Part shown: piece after piece, positions 47,165-58,389 of the stretch | How positions within the stretch are numbered: the stretch's first letter is position 1 | Layout of the letters: every line of letters begins with the position of its first letter | DNA from: Achatina immaculata | Lineage: Eukaryota; Mollusca; Gastropoda; Stylommatophora; Achatinidae | Direction: 5' to 3' | Length of the DNA stretch: 64,000 bases | Assembly: GCA_009760885.1 (NCBI GenBank) | Contig: CM019703.1 | Coordinates: 13,376,459-13,440,458 of the forward strand | Position numbers and translations under genes: made by a program | The notes under the pieces: generated by a model | The model's input: the letters and a program-made list of their open reading frames with translations, nothing else | Told to the model about the DNA's origin: nothing | Databases searched by the model: none

Positions 47165-48225
47165 TGGTCCTTTGTTTAGAAGGCTGAAACAATATTTTGG
47201 TCCTTTGATGAAGAAGGATAAAGCAATATTTTGGTCATTTGTTTAGAAGGCTGAAACAATATTTTGGTCCTTTGTTTAGGAGGCTGAAACAATATTTTGG
47301 TCCTTTGTTTAGAAGGCTGAAGTAATATTTTGGTTCTTTGTTTAGAAGGCTGAAGCAATATTTTGGTCCTTTGTTTAGAAGGCTGAAGCAATACTTTGGT
47401 CCTTTGTTTAGAAGGCTGAAGCAATATTTTGATCCTTTGTTTAGAAAGCTAAAGCAATATTTTGGTCCTTTGTTTAGAAGGCTGAAACAATATTTTGGTC
47501 CTTTGTTTAGGAGGCTGAAACAATATTTTGGTCCTTTGTTTAGAAGGCTGAAGTAATATTTTGGTCCTTTGTTTAGAAGGCTAAAGCAATATTTTGGTCC
47601 TTTGTTTAGAAGGCTAAAGCAATATTTTGGTCCTTTGTTTAGAAGGCTGAAGCAATATTTTGGTCCTTTGTTTAGAAAGCTAAAGCAATATTTTGGTCCT
47701 TTGTTTAGAAAGCTAAAGCAATATTTTGATCCTTTGTTTAGAAAGCTAAAGCAATATTTTGGTCCTTTGTTTAAGAAGGCTGAAGCAATATTTTGATCCT
47801 TTGTTTAGAAAGCTAAAGCAATATTTTGGTCCTTTGTTTAGAAGGCTGAAACAATATTTTGGTCCTTTGTTTAGGAGGCTGAAACAATATTTTGGTCCTT
47901 TGTTTAGAAGGCTGAAGTAATATTTTGGTCCTTTGTTTAGAAGGCTAAAGCAATATTTTGGTCCTTTGTTTAGAAGGCTAAAGCAATATTTTGGTCCTTT
48001 GTTTAGAAGGCTGAAGCAATATTTTGGTCCTTTGTTTAGAAAGCTAAAGCAATATTTTGGTCCTTTGTTTAGAAAGCTAAAGCAATATTTTGATCCTTTG
48101 TTTAGAAAGCTAAAGCAATATTTTGGTCCTTTGTTTAAGAAGGCTGAAGCAATATTTTGATCCTTTGTTTAGAAAGCTAAAGCAATATTTTGGTCCATTA
48201 TTTAGAAGGCTGAAGCAATATTTAC
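47165..48225. repeat. 33-bp minisatellite with higher-order structure
   Basis: About 32 copies of a unit with TTTGTTTAGAAGGCTGAAGC and AATATTTTGGTCC. A block of 11 units plus one base (364 bp) is repeated: 47569-47796 and 47933-48160 match exactly in their translated pattern. Confidence 0.96.
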
Positions 48226-48369
48226 TAAGCTATTAAAATTGTTCTGCCGCCCGCCCCCTGAATTTTATAACCTGACTGTTACTCAGCAAGCTACTCTAGT
48301 GGTCATCTGATGGTGTAGAGACGCTGTCCGATGAGGCAATCAGCGACCCCCGGCTGATATACTAGCGTC

Positions 48370-48660
48370 AGGGTTAGCGAACCATAGCTGACCAAGACCC
48401 TATCCCACCTCTCCGTTGGCACCCCTCCCCCCCCCCCCCCAGTAACAGGCACAGCCTAGCTAACGGGGCAGGTATCGCCATAGTCCCCCCCCCCATGGTG
48501 GTGGAGTCTGCTAAAGAAACATTGCACACCCTTCACTTTTTAGCTGTACTGCGGGACTGAAAAAGTAGCTGTCATAACCCACTCCCACGCAGATACGATG
48601 CTGTGCCTCAACACCTCCACAGCATCGGCTGCAAAGAACACAGCTCGCATTTACAGGTGG
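48370..48660. repeat. Dispersed repeat G
   Basis: Co-linear with 28275-28535; contains two C runs (48426-48440, 48486-48493). Confidence 0.75.
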
Positions 48661-49327
48661 ATAGCACAAGCACAAGTACAAGTACAAGTCATCTGATAGC
48701 GAGCAGTCGGTTCTAATCTTCTGATCATAACATTGTTTCAGTTCATTTGTGTGGCCATTCTTTGTATGTTTATAAAGTGCAAGGCACAACAGAAGTCATC
48801 CACTAGCAAACAACTCTGTTAATTAGATAAAAGTTTGAATTGACTGCAGCTGTTTCTTTTCTAAACAATTTCTTGCATAGTTAACGTTTCACCTTTCAAC
48901 TTTCCTTAAGCAAAACAATATTTTCGACGATGTTTGCAAACGCTTCCTTTGTATTTGCAGCTATTGAACAAATGTTACCAATTGTTCTGTGATCAGTTGT
49001 CCAGCTTTTATGTTATTATTTGCGTGGACCTCTTTGTGTGGCAAAATCTTTATATGAGAACAGTATCCCCCCCCCCCTTTTTTTTTGCTTAGCTTTTACG
49101 CGCAATGTCTCCGTTTGAAACAAAACTGTAATTAGTAAAACTAATATAGAACTCTTAGTGGAGTTTGACTTTTGTACATCATTCATTCCTCATATCTTCG
49201 TTTCATGAGTCAACATTCTTTCCATTAGTTTAAAAATTTATGCAGTAATCGACTCCGGAAAATTCTCATTTAAAAAAAAATCATGTTATCTTTTTGTACA
49301 TGTTTGTTTCTTTCACATCCTTTCAAG
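48661..49327. other. No gene before exon 7
   Basis: AT-rich; nothing recognised other than the exon 7 acceptor. Confidence 0.5.
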
Positions 49328-49456
49328 AACGGAACCTGGCGCAGCCTTCCAGACGACTTAAAGCGACGTGTCGAGCCGTTCAAATCGTTCAGTTCCGTGT
49401 CAAGGACGTCAGAAAACGTTTTTGGAGATAAGCCACTCCGGATCACCGTAAGACAG
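49328..49456 (+). CDS. iGluR exon 7: ATD-S1 linker and first S1 strand
   Basis: Phase 0/0, 43 codons. Acceptor TTTCAAG, donor CAG|GTCAGG at 49457 (weaker than consensus). NGTWRSLPDDLKRR is the G-x-W linker start (NGT is a sequon), followed by a Ser-rich spacer and KPLRITVRQ, the first strand of the ligand-binding domain equivalent to LIVTTILEE in kainate receptors. Placement is supported by direct joining to ETPF in exon 8. Confidence 0.82.
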
Positions 49457-49584
49457 GTCAGGGAGAAAAGCTCACTGTTGCCTTGCTACTAATTTATCTT
49501 ACACAGAGCAGGTACTGTAGAGAGTTAATAAACCTGAGAAACAAATGTCTCGAATTGAACTTTGAAATAGAGTAATAATCCTTA

Positions 49585-49850
49585 ATTTAAGTGGACTTTT
49601 CTAGTTAGAACATCCTTAATTTAAGTGGACTTTTCTAGTTAGAACATCCTTAATTTAAGTGGACTTTTCTAGTTAGAACATCCTTAATTTAAATGGACTT
49701 TTCTAGTTAGAACATCCTTAATTTAAGTGGACTTTTCTAGTTAGAACATCCTTAATTTAAGTGGACTTTTCTAGTTAGAACATCCTTAATTTCAGTGAAC
49801 TTTTCCAGTTAGAGCATCCTTAATTTCAGTAGACTTTTCTAGTTAGAACA
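49585..49850. repeat. 34-bp minisatellite
   Basis: About eight copies of AACATCCTTAATTTAAGTGG plus ACTTTTCTAGTTAG. Confidence 0.96.
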
Positions 49851-50600
49851 TTCTTTTCTTTATGAATGTTTTCTTGTTCTTGGCGAAATCTGTACATGCT
49901 CCTTACATTTAATTTCAACAGCCCAGAATATAAACCCAGTCACCAACGACGGAAGATGTTAAATACACATCTATAATCAAGTTCAACAGGAAAAGGATAA
50001 AGCAATTTTGTTTGCACAAAACAGAAGCTTCTGACATTGAAGATGGTCTTCAAAAGTGAGAAAAAGAGAGTATTACTGTAAAAAAAAAACGAGCAGGTAA
50101 TTACTGAAACTTGGACACAGACAAGCGGAAGAAAGAAAGAAAGAAAGTGCAACCAGTAAAGATGTGGTTTTGGAGAAAGATGCAAACTTGGACCAAGAGT
50201 TCTGTCAGCTTTTGCGACTTTTTTCTTCTGGAAAATGGCAAGGAAGGGTAGGGTTATGAAAAGGAAAGAAAAGAAAAGAAATAGAGGGGAACGGTTTTTA
50301 CTCTGATGCCCTGATGGAGATCAGTGGACTAAAAATCACCGGCTGTTCTCATAATAAACTCAAAAGACAGGGAATTGTGGACAGGAATGTCCGCCTACGC
50401 CCAGTCGGCATGGCACTTAGAATTAGAAGGAGGATACTCACATCTCTATTTGTAACTGGAAGATGAATGTCGATAAATTATTAGTAGAAGATTTTAACGA
50501 TGTTTCTGAAATATTTTTTTACATTCAAATGTGTGAATTTTTTATTTTTGTTTTTTTGTTAATGTAATATATACCGGCGCCATCTTATACACGTTGCTAG
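49851..50600. other. No gene; faint LINE trace
   Basis: ATGTGGTTTTGGAGAAAGATG at about 50161 resembles the LINE fragment at 42640; GATGGAGATCAGTGGAC at 50312 likewise. Too decayed to delimit. Confidence 0.4.
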
Positions 50601-50729
50601 GAGACGCCGTTTCTTCAGAAGAGAGGCGAGAAAAGTATTGATGAGAATCATCTTGAGTTCGAGGGATTCGTTATTGATATCCTGCTGGAAATGGTCAAGT
50701 TGTTGGGTTTCACATTCAAAATATCTGAG
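50601..50729 (+). CDS. iGluR exon 8: S1 of ligand-binding domain
   Basis: Phase 0/0, 43 codons from ETPFLQKRGEKS to LLGFTFKISE; donor GAG|GTAAGG. The acceptor GTTGCTAG ends at 50600 and reading back in frame meets that TAG, which fixes the start. Joined to exon 7 it gives RQETPF, the counterpart of the E-x-P-Y/F ligand-contact turn. FEGFVIDILLEMVKLLGF is the strongly conserved FEGYCxDLLxxLxxxLGF helix, with Val in place of the usual Cys. Confidence 0.9.
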
Positions 50730-51139
50730 GTAAGGCCGTCATTGTTATTGTTAAAATCTACATTGGTGATGCTATGTTCATCATTGGCAAGTCGTTCTTA
50801 CGAACCAAAAGAAATAACAGAGTTTAATTCCAAAGTTTTGTGTGAAAACATATTTTCGTTGACTTGAAGAGTGACTTTTCATTGGGAGCGGTTCAGAAGA
50901 GTGACATATTGAAGCACTGACATGTTGAAAGAGTGACATATTGAGGTAGTGACATATTGAAGGAGTAACAAATGAAAGAGTAACATATCTCAGAACTGAT
51001 GTAGCGAATGAGTGCAAAATCGGAGATGAATTTCAGCTGAGTTACACAAATATTATTGTAAAACGAAGGCGTGATATACCTTGTATTAGTCTACGGATTA
51101 AGTGATTATAGACACAATTAATTTGTTACATTATATTAA
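50730..51139. other. No gene seen
   Basis: Short irregular repeats of GAGTGACATATTGA at 50870-50990. Confidence 0.5.
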
Positions 51140-52003
51140 AACAGTCGGCGTATTGAATTAGTTAATAGTCGGCGTATTCAGTGAGTTAATAATCGGCGTA
51201 TTCAGTGAGTTAATAGTCGGCGTATTCAATTGTTTAATAGTCGGCGTATTCAGTGAGTTAATAGTCGGTGTATTCAGTGAGTTAATAGTCGGCGTATTCA
51301 ATGGGTTAATAGTCGGCGTATTCAGTGAGTTAATAGTCGGCGTATTCAGTGAGTTAATAGACGGCGTATTCAGTGAGTTAATAGTCGGCGTATTCAATTG
51401 TTTAATAGTCGGCGTATTCAGTGAGTTAATAGTCGGCGTATTCAGTGAGTTAATATTCGGCGTATTCAGTGAGTTAATAGTCGGCATATTCAGTGAGTTA
51501 ATAGTCGGCGTATTCAATGGGTTAATAGTCGGCGTATTCAATGTGTTAATAATCGGCGTATTCAGTGAGTTAATAGTCGGCGTATTCAGTGGGTTAATAT
51601 CGGCATATTCAATGGGTTAATAGTCGGCGTATTCAATTGTTTAATAGTCGGCGTATTCAATGGGTTAATAGTCGGCATATTCGGTGAGTTAATAGTCGGC
51701 GTATTCAATGGGTTAATAGCCGGCGTATTCAGTGGGTTAATAGTCGACGTATTCAGTGAGTTAATAGTCGACTTATTCAATGGGTTAATAATCGGCGTAT
51801 TCAGTGGGTTAATAATTGGCTTATTCAATGGGTTAATAGTCGTCGTATTCGGTGAGTTAATAGTCGGCGTATTCAATGGGTTAATAGTCAGCGTATTCAG
51901 TGAGTTAATAGTCGGCGTATTCAATGGGTTAATAATCGGCATATTCAATGGGTTAATAGTCGTCGTATTCAATGGGTTAATAATCGGCGTATTCAGTGGT
52001 TTA
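51140..52003. repeat. 24-bp minisatellite
   Basis: About 36 copies of AGTTAATAGTCGGCGTATTC plus AGTG. The 24-bp period leaves long minus-strand frames of NTPTINSL octapeptides; this is a repeat, not a protein gene. Confidence 0.97.
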
Positions 52004-52727
52004 GCTCACGTGACCGGGGGGGGGGTGGTGGCGCGGATAAATAGAATACATCTATATTCTACATTTTCATAACTAGATTGACTATTATGCTGCTCTCATC
52101 AAAATCTTTGGGGTGGTAAGGTGGGGCATGTAAAAAAAAAGAGGTTTGGAAATACTGTGTTAGAATTAAGATTTAGGATTACGGTATCAGTGATAAAGAA
52201 GTTCGTTAAAGAAGACAGCCGCAGAGATCAAGAGGTAGGGGTGACTTATCTGATTGTTCACGTTGTAATACATATATTTTTTCGTGTAATACATATATTC
52301 AATAGTCGCTCTTTCTTTATGTCACTTCTTCAATGCGGTATTTATGGCACTCATTTGATACACAAACTTTTCATTCTCACGCCAAAACCTTTCTTTCTAC
52401 GCTTAGTCGTCGGGTTCATATATGTTAGTGCCTATTTTCCTGTAAATGAAAATGATAAACTCATTATACCTTAATACATGTTTTCCTGTAAATTAAAATG
52501 CAATACCCATTATATCTTAATGCCTATTTTCCTGTAAATCTAAATGCTAATCTCTTATATCTTAGCCCCTATTTTCCTATAAATTAAAATGCTGAGTACA
52601 AATGCTAGCAGGCGCTGAAAGCATCAACAGCAAGAGTGTGCGAGGAAAGCACACACACAAAAATTGAATGTTTATAAACTTTGAAACTAACCCTAACAGC
52701 AATTTATCGTTTGCTCTCTCCTTTCAG
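52004..52727. other. No gene before exon 9
   Basis: G run near 52016-52025, and four copies of TGCCTATTTTCCTGTAAAT at 52428-52590. Confidence 0.5.
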
Positions 52728-52799
52728 GTCCCTGATGGAAAGTTTGGTAGCTTGAAGGAAACAGGCTGGACAGGCATGATAAGGCAACTGGTAGATGGT
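52728..52799 (+). CDS. iGluR exon 9: S1 of ligand-binding domain
   Basis: A 72-nt phase 0/0 exon, VPDGKFGSLKETGWTGMIRQ and LVDG, with acceptor CTTTCAG and donor GGT|GTAAGT. It matches the family pattern V-x-D-G-K-Y-G, then W-N/T-G-M-V/I-x-E/Q-L. All family landmark residues (DGK, GMI, L) are kept. Confidence 0.92.
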
Positions 52800-53496
52800 G
52801 TAAGTGTATAAACATTACTCAAACCAATCTTTCCTTAAAATTTTCATGTATTAAAAAAAATATTACGGCGTAGATGAATGAAATGAAAAACAAAATAAAA
52901 TGGAAGTAGTGTATAAAATCTATACTGGTATCAAAAGCTAAGCCTTTAGCTGGTGGCCCATCCTAGTGGAGCCCAGCGTTTAAATCTGAGTCCTTCGGTG
53001 GCAAATCTTTTTACTCTTACATCTATACTTTATACCACAGTGCGTGGGAGCGGGCGCGCGCGCACACACAGATGGATAAATGGATCGATGGATAACAATG
53101 GAGCTTTCTGAAAAAATAAGAGACAAAAACATTTTTAAAAATATCCAACGAAAGAGAAAACATATACAAAAAAGAAAAAAAAACCCAGCACATTCATTAG
53201 TTCATTCAAGGTCCACTACAGACTGTGCTTGGCTGCAAGGGTCCTTACTAGACGCCAGTCTGCCGCTAGGTCCCCATGGGAATTCTCAGCTATTCTGGAG
53301 TGTTTCTTCTCTCTCTTGTCTCGTGTAAAACTGCACGAGAGGGTGAGAGAGGTGGGCGAGAGAGAGAGAGAGAAAGTGTGGGCAAGAGAGAGAGAGAGAG
53401 AGAGTAGCAGTGGCAAGAGAAAAAAAATCAGACTAGAGCAAGTTATACATTCATCAACTATTGTAAAGCAGCTTTAGACGTCTCCGTATATACTAA
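52800..53496. other. No gene seen; simple repeats
   Basis: CG/CA repeat at 53053-53070 and GA repeats at 53340-53404. Confidence 0.5.
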
Positions 53497-53683
53497 GAGT
53501 TTTTCATATAAGACATACTTTCTAACAGGACATAACATATAGAGAGAATTTATAAGAGGACATGACGTATAGAGAGACCTTCTAACAGGAGATAACATAT
53601 AGAGTGACTTTCTAAAAGGACATAACACATAGTGAGACTTTATAAGAGGACATGACATATAGAGAGACTTTCTAACAGGACAT

Positions 53684-53692
<9 letters not shown>
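53497..53692. repeat. 30-bp minisatellite, part 1
   Basis: About six copies of GAGACTTTCTAACAGGACAT plus AACATATAGA, then an AT run (53688-53731) bordering the LINE fragment. Confidence 0.93.
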
Positions 53693-53734
<42 letters not shown>

Positions 53735-54540
53735 CAGCGGATACAACCTTAACAACTTAAGATATGCAGACGACACAGTTCTGATTGCTAAAAGTGAAGG
53801 GGATCTACAGGCGCTTCTGGACATCGCGGTTCGTGAAAGTAAGAGTAAAGGTTTCAGCCTGAACACAAAGAAGACTGAAGGTCATCTCAAAGAAAAGAAT
53901 ACCACCAAAATGTAGTATTACCATCGATGGCACAGAACTGAAACAAGTTGACAGATTCAAGTACTTAGGAACAGTTATAACAGCTGATGGGAAATGTCAC
54001 AACGAAATAAAAAGCAGATTTGCTCAGGCCAAGTCAGCATTCTAGAAAATGAAACATCTTGTGCAACAAATCCATATAAATGGAAACAAGATTCCGAGTA
54101 CTTAAGTTTTACAAGAAGGCCAATTTTGTTTTATGGATGTGAAGCATGGTCCATGAATAAGAGAGTACAGAGAGAAATGGAGGCCATGGAAATGTGGTTT
54201 ATAAGAAGGATGTTGAAGGTACCATGGACAGCTAAGAAAACCAAGAGTAAGTCTTAAGAGAGGCTGGAGTTAAAAAGCAAATTACAGCAAAGATCAGAGG
54301 CAGAGAAGGGAGATTTATAGGACATTTTCTGAGAAGAGGAAAATTGGAACATATTGTGGCAAATGGAAAAATTGAGGGAGGAAGAGACAGAGGAAGACAA
54401 AGAGATGTTACTGGATGAGCTGTCAGTGTGGCTCGGAAGAAAGTCACCTGCGGATCTTATAATCAAGTCTAAAGACAAGGAATTGTGGAGAGAAATGATC
54501 GCCAACGCCACGCGGCACGGCACTTGATTGGTTGATTGAT
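53735..54540 (+). pseudogene. LINE reverse transcriptase fragment, family B
   Basis: Starts NLRYADDTVLIAKSEGDLQA (catalytic YADD), then GFSLNTKKTE, FKYLGTVITADGK, FYGCEAWSMNKRVQREMEAM, MWFIRRMLKVPWTAKKT, and GRFIGHFLRRGKLEHIVANG. Frameshifts and stops throughout; GATT tail at 54526-54543. It sits inside a 30-bp minisatellite. Confidence 0.9.
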
Positions 54541-54790
54541 TGATAACACATAGAGATATTTTATAAGAGGACATGACTTAGAGAGAGATTTTATAAGAGG
54601 ACATAACGTATAGAGAGACTTTCTAAGAGGACATGACGTACAGAGAGACTTTCTAACAGGACATAAGATACAGAGAGACTTTCTAACAGGATATAACATA
54701 TATAGAGACTTTCTAACAGGACGTTAGAGAGACTTTCTAACGGGACATAACATATAGAGAGACTTTCTAACAGGGCATAACATATAGAAA
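54541..54790. repeat. 30-bp minisatellite, part 2
   Basis: Same unit as 53497-53692, resuming after the LINE fragment. Confidence 0.93.
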
Positions 54791-55500
54791 GGCTTTCCCA
54801 TAGGACAATAACACAGTGAGAAATTTTCTCACACCACATTAACCTACTGCGAGGTTTTCTAACAGGATATAACATATTGGTAAGTTTCCCCACAGAACAT
54901 AAAATTTTGATAGTTTTCTAGCAGGGCATAACATATTGAGACATTTTCTAACATAGCATAACATACAAAGAAATTTTCTAGCAAGACATGAGATATTGAT
55001 AAGTTATCCAACAGTCATAACATACTGAAGTTTTCTAACAGAATATAACATAGTGAGAAGTCTCTGCAAAGGACATAGAAGTCTGAGAAGTTTCCCTATA
55101 GAAAATAGCAGACTGAGAAGTTTCCTTATAGAAAACAACAGACTGAGAAGTTTCCCTATAGAAAATAACAGGCTGAGAAGTTTCCCTATAGAAAATAACA
55201 GACTGAGAAGTTTCCCTATAGAAAATAACAGACAGAGAAGTTTCCCTATAGAAAATAACAGGCTGAGAAGTTTCCCTATAGAAAATAACAGGCTGAGAAG
55301 TTTCCCTATAGAAAATAACAGACTGAGAAGTTTCCCTACGGAAAATGACAGACTGAAAAGTTTCCCTATAGAAAATAACAGACAGAGAAGTTTCCCTATA
55401 GAAAATAACAGACAGAGAAATTTCCCTATAGAAAATAACAGACAGAGAAGTTTCCCTATAGAAAATCAGAGAATGATAAGCTCCCACATAGAAAAATCGT
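54791..55500. repeat. 30-bp minisatellite, diverged third part
   Basis: Diverged copies to 55075, then about fourteen regular copies of GACTGAGAAGTTTCCCTATA plus GAAAATAACA to 55475. Long open frames on both strands (SFPIENNRLR; SQSVIFYRET) are repeat artefacts. Confidence 0.95.
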
Positions 55501-55509
55501 AGAATGAGA

Positions 55510-55537
55510 AGTATATATATATATATATATATATATG
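55510..55537. repeat. AT microsatellite
   Basis: Perfect dinucleotide run after the minisatellite. Confidence 0.95.
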
Positions 55538-55696
55538 AACTTTACACCTCTGTCTGCCCATATACGTGTGCTTGCAGATACGAAAGAGACAATACCACAG
55601 TGTCTGAATGAGCATGGAAAGCTTGCCTTTCACAAATGTCATCTAATACACGAGTCACAGACGCAATACTTAATAGTCAGATCCGCCATTTAACAA

Positions 55697-56555
55697 AAAT
55701 CTAGAATACAAGAACCGCTTCAGTTAGTACATATTATCAACATGATTCTAAATCCACGGGTTTGTAACCCGAATAGATTTTAGAAATTTTTTTTTCTTGA
55801 AGGAATGTACTTCTCCAGATGATCTGAGGACTTGTGTGCTCTGTGACACAGGATTTTCGTCATTGCTAAAATGGAGACTTTTTTTCTTCCTCTCTCTCTC
55901 TTTCTTTCTCTCTCACTCTCCGAACCTTAAGTGCCCAAGGCACATGGGACTTCCCAAAGGTTTTCCACAAACGCCCGTTCTTTGCCTTTTTTCCGCTCTT
56001 GCCCAAGTGAACCCTCTATTGCTCAACATCCTTTCTGTTGTTCTTCTCCATGTCTCCTTTGGTCTACCCTTACTTCTGTTCCCCTGTGGTGTCCATCATA
56101 ATGCTATTTTGGTAGTAAGTCGTCAGTCATTCGGAGCACATGTCCCAACCATCGCCAGCGTCTTTCCTCAATAATTGCTGTAATTTATCTACATTTCTGT
56201 CAACAAGATGTTATTTCTTGCGGTGTTTGGCCAAAATATTCTTCTGATTCTTCGTAAACATTTAGTCTGGAAAGAATTCAACTTGTTTTAAATAGCTTTG
56301 GTGATTTTCCAGCATTCACTTCTAAAGAGCAGTACACTTAGAATCTTACTCTTAAATGTCCTGATTTTCATCTTCGTGCTTAGTTTTTTTTAATATCTCC
56401 ATATAGTCTGTAGCATTGCAGAAGCCTGGTTTGCTCTAGTAAGTCTGTTGTTGATGTTCTGTGAGTTATTTATATGAGGTAGAAATGCTCTTAATCTAGA
56501 TGAAGCCAAGATCAAATAAATAGGGATGCTCCGCTGTGGGATTGCACCACTGTGA
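55697..56555. repeat. Dispersed repeat H, interrupted by a LINE
   Basis: Outer parts 55697-55885 and 56462-56555 match 44226-44535; the middle is LINE family E. Ends about 38 bp before exon 10. Confidence 0.85.
55905..56461 (-). mobile_element. LINE fragment, family E, nested
   Basis: Minus strand gives LNSFQTKCLRRIRRIFWPNT (56260 to 56220), then MVGTCAPND and the SKGRPKETWRR C-terminus toward 55940. Longest of the three family E copies. CT repeats (55887-55920) mark its 3' side. Confidence 0.82.
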
Positions 56556-56590
56556 CATTTCGTAAAACTATTTTTGTATTTCTGGAACAG

Positions 56591-56746
56591 GAAGCGGATA
56601 TAGCCCTGGCCCCGTTTCAGATGACCACGCAAAGGGCACAGGTGGTGGATTTTACCAAACCTTTCATGACCAAAGGGACGACAGTGGTGGTTAAACGTCC
56701 AGAGTCGAAATTTTGGATGTTTCAGTTCCTCTCTCCTTTCTCCAAC
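56591..56746 (+). CDS. iGluR exon 10: S1 core and pre-M1
   Basis: Phase 0/0, 52 codons; acceptor GGAACAG, donor AAC|GTAAGT. EADIALAPFQMTTQRAQVVD aligns with xADIAIAPLTITxxREEVID. The Arg (equivalent of AMPA Arg485, which holds the ligand alpha-carboxyl) and the Pro (Pro478) are kept, but the Thr480 position is Gln. FTKPFM and VVVKRP follow the family, then FLSPFSN leads into M1. The sequence just upstream is repeat DNA: a nested insertion ends about 38 bp before the exon. Confidence 0.93.
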
Positions 56747-56755
56747 GTAAGTCTA

Positions 56756-56945
56756 ACTGTCTGTCTACCTGCCTGCCTGCCTGCCTACCTACCTATCTAC
56801 CTACCTACCTACTTACCTATCTACCTGCCTACCTGCCTACCTACCTACCCACCCACCTGCCCGCCTGCCTGCGCCTACCTACCTGCCTACCTGCGCCTAC
56901 CTGTCTACCTGCCCGCCCGCCTGCCTGCCTGTCTGTCTGTGTTGC
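56756..56945. repeat. CCTA/CCTG/TCTG microsatellite
   Basis: Compound tetranucleotide repeat starting 9 bp after the exon 10 donor. Confidence 0.97.
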
Positions 56946-57084
56946 ATATATGTAGTTATTTCCTGTACTGAGCTTAGGGGTGAGAGTGAAACGTAACAGG
57001 TTTGTTATTTCAGCTTATACTTCAGTTTTGTTACTTCAGTCTTAATCATGTTTGTTACATGCATAACATATGTGTATTATCTGA

Positions 57085-57216
57085 TGTAGAATGTTTGGAA
57101 TAGAGAAAGAGTTGTATGACAAAGGCCAGAATGTCAGATTGGCCTACGTTCTCAAATCTTCAACCTTTGCAAATAAAGTTCAGTCAGTCAGTCAGTCATT
57201 CAGTCAATCAGTCAAT
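57085..57216 (+). mobile_element. 3' end of an L2/CR1-like LINE with CAGT tail
   Basis: AATGTCAGATTGGCCTACGT, TTCAACCTTTGCAAATAAAG, then CAGT units: same 3' UTR as at 26790-27152. Confidence 0.7.
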
Positions 57217-58065
57217 CCATATCTTTATGGATGGTGTGTGTTGATATGCGCAAGAATATTTATTACAGCATAATGGAGATAATTGTTTTTTTTTTATTGT
57301 CGCCCGTGTCATTTTCTCTTTTGAACTTCCGGGGTAAAGGCCGTTCGAGATTTTTCTAGATGGTCACGTGAAGTAAGAATCCCGTGACAGGTGAATTGTG
57401 GGAAAGGCTGTTGAGTTGCAATCAGTCTACGTCTGAATATGAAGCTGTGGATGGATTTCATGTTACTGTTCGGAACGTATGAATGGAATTGCCATGTGGC
57501 AGGCCAACCTGCCGGTGGTCAACATTTCGTCACCATCTTCATTATTAAGGCCATCGAATAAACGTCATATCAACTTGTCATGCTGGACTGGCTTGGTCTA
57601 CCGTATCTGTTTGTGTCAACACAAGGGTTAGAAAGAATCTGGGAATGAAATCTGAATCTATACACTAATTCAGGAAAAATCAGTATTCAGAACGTTGGTG
57701 CAAAGATGATATACACAATTCAGTATCAGATAGAGCCGTACAGGGTACATACTGTTTTATATTGTGCTTCTATACTTCGAACCACATACGTATGTAGCAA
57801 GATAGTGTTTTAAGTTTCCTTATGTGAACAACGGGATTCCTGTATCCTTACATAAATAACTAGATTCCTCTATCTTTGGTCTATGTTTCTATCAGTTCCC
57901 TTCGTAATCTGTACCCCCTCCCCTGCCCCCACCCCACCCCTGGGTTGTCACTTCCTAAAATCCCAATTTTTGTGCTTTAGAAATAAGGTCACGGAGTCAT
58001 GTTCCAACCACTCACAATTTACCACCAGCAGTACACAGTGAAAATGTCTCTGCTATAATTGCGCA
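57217..58065. other. No gene seen
   Basis: 57848-57920 is duplicated at 60087-60160 (ACATAAATAACTAGATTCCT and onward). Confidence 0.6.
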
Positions 58066-58385
58066 TTATCATCATCATCACGTGCCATGCTGGTAGGCGT
58101 TGGCGGTCATGCTGTTCCACAAAGTTCGTTCTTTGATATTTTCTATCAGTTCAGTGCCATCGCGTTAGATTGTCCTTGTGTTTTTTTTTCTCTGCATCTC
58201 TTTCCATTTATCTCCCCTGTTGTTACGATGTCTTAAAGCCCTCCCCTTCTCATTACCTGTTCGATGAATGATGACCGTCACTCTCTTATGGATTTAATTA
58301 GGTTCCTATCTACATTTGCTTTTGTTAGACATTTCCCTGTTTGTCATTTTAGCTACGTATAGTATTCTTAGCATTCTGTGGCATT
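58066..58385 (-). mobile_element. Degenerate LINE fragment, family B-like
   Basis: ATCATCATCACGTGCCATGC and TGGCGGTCATGCTGTTCCAC correspond to the family B 3' end at 16585-16640; the rest is strongly decayed. Confidence 0.55.
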
Positions 58386-58389
58386 TATA

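Noticed and set aside
47165..48225. Repetitive 11-residue protein (FRRLKQYFGPL)
   Set aside because: 33-bp minisatellite inside a receptor intron; frame shifts with the one-base insertions.
51158..51972. Minus-strand frames of NTPTINSL octapeptides
   Set aside because: The 24-bp tandem repeat keeps the frame open by period; no coding signature.
55035..55502. 150-codon open frames on both strands
   Set aside because: 30-bp minisatellite read in two directions; both strands open is expected for this unit.
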